DNA from: Pedococcus dokdonensis
GTDB lineage: Bacteria > Actinomycetota > Actinomycetes > Actinomycetales > Dermatophilaceae
Direction of reading: 5' to 3'
DNA: 64,000 nucleotides
Assembly: GCF_900104525.1 (NCBI RefSeq)
Contig: NZ_LT629711.1
Span: 186,001-250,000, forward strand
Shown: positions 62,232-64,000 of the stretch, one piece after another
Position numbering within the stretch: position 1 is the first letter of the stretch
Layout: each line of letters opens with the position of its first letter
Program-made: the position numbers and the translations under genes
The notes under the pieces: generated by a model
What the model saw: the letters and a program-made list of their open reading frames with translations, nothing else
Told to the model about the DNA's origin: nothing
Database searches by the model: none

Positions 62232-63668
62232 ATGCGCGCTCACGAGGCGGGAGCCCTCCATGCCGAGGGGTATGGCGGGCCGCCGCACTGGTTGCCCTGG
62301 CCCACCGACGTCATGGAGCTGCTGCCGCAGCTGTGGCCGCAGACCGTAGACCGCGATGAGCAGGGTCGCCTGACGGTCGGAGGCCTCGACGTGGTGAGCC
62401 TCGCACGCGAGTTCGGCACGGCGGCATACGTCATCGACGAGGCTGACTTCCGGGCGCGGGCCCGGGCGTTCCGCGACGAGTTCGGCGCGCCGTTCGCCGA
62501 GCTCGGTGGGGTGGACGTGTTCTACGCCGGCAAGGCGTTCCTCTGCACGGAGGTCGCGCGCTGGGTCGCCGACGAGGGCCTCAGCCTCGACGTCTGCTCC
62601 GGTGGCGAGCTGGCCGTCGCGCAGCGTGCGGGCTTCCCTGCGGAGCGGATCGGGTTGCACGGCAACAACAAGTCGACCGCCGAGATCCGTCAGGCACTGT
62701 CCTACGGGGTCGGCCGGATCGTCGTCGACTCGTTCGACGAGATCGACCGGATCGTGGGCGTCGCCGCCGAGCTCGGGGTCCGGGCGCCGGTGATGGTCCG
62801 CGTCACGGTGGGCGTGGAGGCGCACACCCACGAGTTCATCGCGACGGCCCACGAGGACCAGAAGTTCGGCTTCTCGCTCGCCGGCGGACAGGCGGCCGAG
62901 GCCGTCGCGCGGATCGTCGCGCAGCCCGACCACCTCGAGCTGTTGGGGCTGCACTCCCACATCGGGAGCCAGATCTTCGACACCTCGGGGTTCGAGGTCT
63001 CGGCGCGCCGGCTGATCGGCCTGCACGCGGAGGTCGCGCGCGTGCACGGGATCCACCTGCCCGAGCTCGACCTCGGTGGCGGTTACGGCATCGCCTACAC
63101 CTCGGAGCACACGCCGTTGGAGCCCGGGCAGCTCGGCGAGCAGATGGCCGACCTGGTGCAGCGCGAGCTCAAGGCAGTCGGCGACGGCAGCCCCGACACC
63201 CCGACGCCACGGATCTCCATCGAGCCCGGCCGGGCCATCGTCGGACCGAGCACCTTCACCCTCTACGAGGTGGGCACGGTCAAGGACGTCGACCTGGGCG
63301 GGGGAGCCAAGCGCACCTACGTGTCGGTCGACGGCGGGATGAGCGACAACATCCGCACCGCCCTCTACGACGCCGACTACTCGTGCACCCTCGCCAGCCG
63401 CCGCTCCGACGCGAAACCGCGACTGGCCCGCGTGGTCGGGAAGCACTGCGAGAGCGGCGACATCGTCGTGATGGACGAGTACCTGCCCGACGACATCGCC
63501 CCCGGCGACCTGGTCGCGGTGCCGGGCACCGGCGCCTACTGCCGCAGCATGGCCAGCCAGTACAACCACACCCCCCGGCCCCCGGTCGTCGCGGTGCGGG
63601 ACGGCCGGGCGCGGGTGCTCGTCCGTCGCGAGACGGTCGACGACCTGCTGGCCCTCGACCAGGGCTGA
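62232..63668 (+). CDS. lysA: Diaminopimelate decarboxylase
   Basis: A 478-residue PLP enzyme, last step of lysine synthesis. VFYAGKAFLCTEVARWVADE has the PLP Lys (about residue 99), LDVCSGGELAVAQRAGF, GLHSHIGSQIFDTSGFEV, LDLGGGYGIAYTSEHTPLEP, SIEPGRAIVGPSTFTLYEVG and VVGKHCESGDIVVMDEYLP are diagnostic. The product also matters for controlling DAP, a cell-wall building block. ATG 62232 chosen; the 81-base gap to argS suggests an operon. Confidence 0.95.
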   Translation: MRAHEAGALHAEGYGGPPHWLPWPTDVMELLPQLWPQTVDRDEQGRLTVGGLDVVSLAREFGTAAYVIDEADFRARARAFRDEFGAPFAELGGVDVFYAGKAFLCTEVARWVADEGLSLDVCSGGELAVAQRAGFPAERIGLHGNNKSTAEIRQALSYGVGRIVVDSFDEIDRIVGVAAELGVRAPVMVRVTVGVEAHTHEFIATAHEDQKFGFSLAGGQAAEAVARIVAQPDHLELLGLHSHIGSQIFDTSGFEVSARRLIGLHAEVARVHGIHLPELDLGGGYGIAYTSEHTPLEPGQLGEQMADLVQRELKAVGDGSPDTPTPRISIEPGRAIVGPSTFTLYEVGTVKDVDLGGGAKRTYVSVDGGMSDNIRTALYDADYSCTLASRRSDAKPRLARVVGKHCESGDIVVMDEYLPDDIAPGDLVAVPGTGAYCRSMASQYNHTPRPPVVAVRDGRARVLVRRETVDDLLALDQG

Positions 63669-63676
63669 GGCCGACG

Positions 63677-63739
63677 GAGGACAGGACACGCCGCCGAAAT
63701 CGGCCGAAGGCCGCAAGATCGACGGCGTGACGTGTCCTC
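63677..63739 (+). terminator. Nested imperfect hairpin after lysA
   Basis: Outer arms 63677-63697 and 63719-63739 match at about 17 of 21 positions; an inner CGGCC-GAA-GGCCG hairpin (63701-63713) caps it. It separates lysA from hom and may act as a partial terminator. Confidence 0.5.
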
Positions 63740-63842
63740 GGTCGAAGAACGTCCGGATGACGGGACAATGGCCGTCCACGACATGGACACCGGGCACCAT
63801 GGTCCGGACGGCGAGGCCCCACGGTGGGCGCGAGGAGCAGTG

Positions 63843-64000
63843 GTGAGCGAGAACCAGCAGGTCACGCAGGAGGCGCCCCTCAGGGTTGCCCTCCTCGGGT
63901 GCGGGGTGGTCGGGTCGTCGGTGGCCCGGATGCTCGTCGAGCACGGTGACGACCTCGCCGCACGCGTGGGGCGCCGTCTCGAGCTGGTGGGCATCGCCGT
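63843..64000 (+). CDS. hom: Homoserine dehydrogenase (5' part, cut by window end)
   Basis: The first 52 codons of the enzyme that reduces aspartate semialdehyde to homoserine. After a short polar leader (VSENQQVTQEAP) comes the NAD(P) site LRVALLGCGVVGSSVARML and the family segment HGDDLAARVGRRLELVGIAV. GTG 63843 has GAGGAG five bases upstream. Its place after argS-lysA is typical, and thrC/thrB are expected beyond the edge. Confidence 0.88.
   Translation, partial: MSENQQVTQEAPLRVALLGCGVVGSSVARMLVEHGDDLAARVGRRLELVGIA

Noticed and set aside
60456..63944. A 1162-codon open frame on the minus strand across argS and lysA
   Set aside because: It is the shadow of two certain biosynthetic genes on the other strand, with no motif and biased composition.

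Overview
The window is one contiguous piece of a high-GC actinobacterial chromosome. Supporting markers are Kgd (fused 2-oxoglutarate decarboxylase/dehydrogenase), a SigR-RsrA pair, Ni-superoxide dismutase with its SodX protease, a 24-residue bL37-type ribosomal protein, an actinobacterial HisN, frequent GTG starts and GTGA/ATGA start-stop overlaps. The gene set and style suggest Micrococcales, most likely Intrasporangiaceae; this is an inference, as no rRNA lies in the window. I see no phage, transposase, integrase or CRISPR array.

Layout. 1-9.1 kb: a CarH/LitR-like B12-binding MerR regulator (cut by the left edge) faces a membrane acyltransferase-like gene and a tightly coupled lipid operon (FAD oxidoreductase, DUF1365, two cyclopropane-synthase-type methyltransferases, DUF1295), then an ECF sigma factor with a membrane partner. 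This looks like a light- or photooxidation-controlled membrane-lipid module. 9.2-16.7 kb: HIT protein, Ogt repair protein, lytic transglycosylase, NDH-2, an M16 peptidase pair and HisN. 17.0-23.0 kb: a complete oligopeptide ABC operon (SBP, two permeases, two ATPases). 23.0-25.5 kb: an ECF sigma factor with a four-helix membrane partner, divergent from a secreted Cu-SOD-like protein. 25.4-31.9 kb: RsgA, AroA, DoxX, SRAP peptidase, hydrolase, ferritin, SigR-RsrA and bL37. 32.2-37.9 kb: a novel 50-residue ORF, two membrane HD proteins, a monocarboxylate-type symporter with its DUF3311 partner (apparently frameshifted) and SodN. 38.0-43.5 kb: an unknown secreted protein, SodX coupled to a polar amino-acid ABC operon, and malic enzyme. 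43.5-50.1 kb: rmlCA/rmlBD around one divergent promoter, a methyltransferase, a quinone oxidoreductase, two small unknowns and an SGNH hydrolase. 50.2-58.8 kb: Kgd, an ABC-2 exporter and two CNNM/CorC proteins. 58.7-64 kb: a DUF559-like protein, tRNA-Arg(CCG), a lone receiver protein, then argS-lysA-hom (hom is cut by the right edge).

Cross-cutting signals. (i) Many genes carry a TANNNT -10 box only 6-9 bases before the start codon, which predicts leaderless mRNAs. (ii) The heptamer GGCATAC/GTATGCC occurs about 34 times, in every reading frame and in non-coding hairpins, and forces rare codons such as ATA, so it looks selected at DNA level. (iii) A perfect SigR-type promoter (GGAAT-N18-GTT) precedes sigR, with a well-placed Shine-Dalgarno for an N-terminally extended SigR. 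(iv) Oxidative-stress functions recur: NiSOD/SodX, the Cu-SOD-like protein, SigR/RsrA, ferritin, and the putative light/lipid module.
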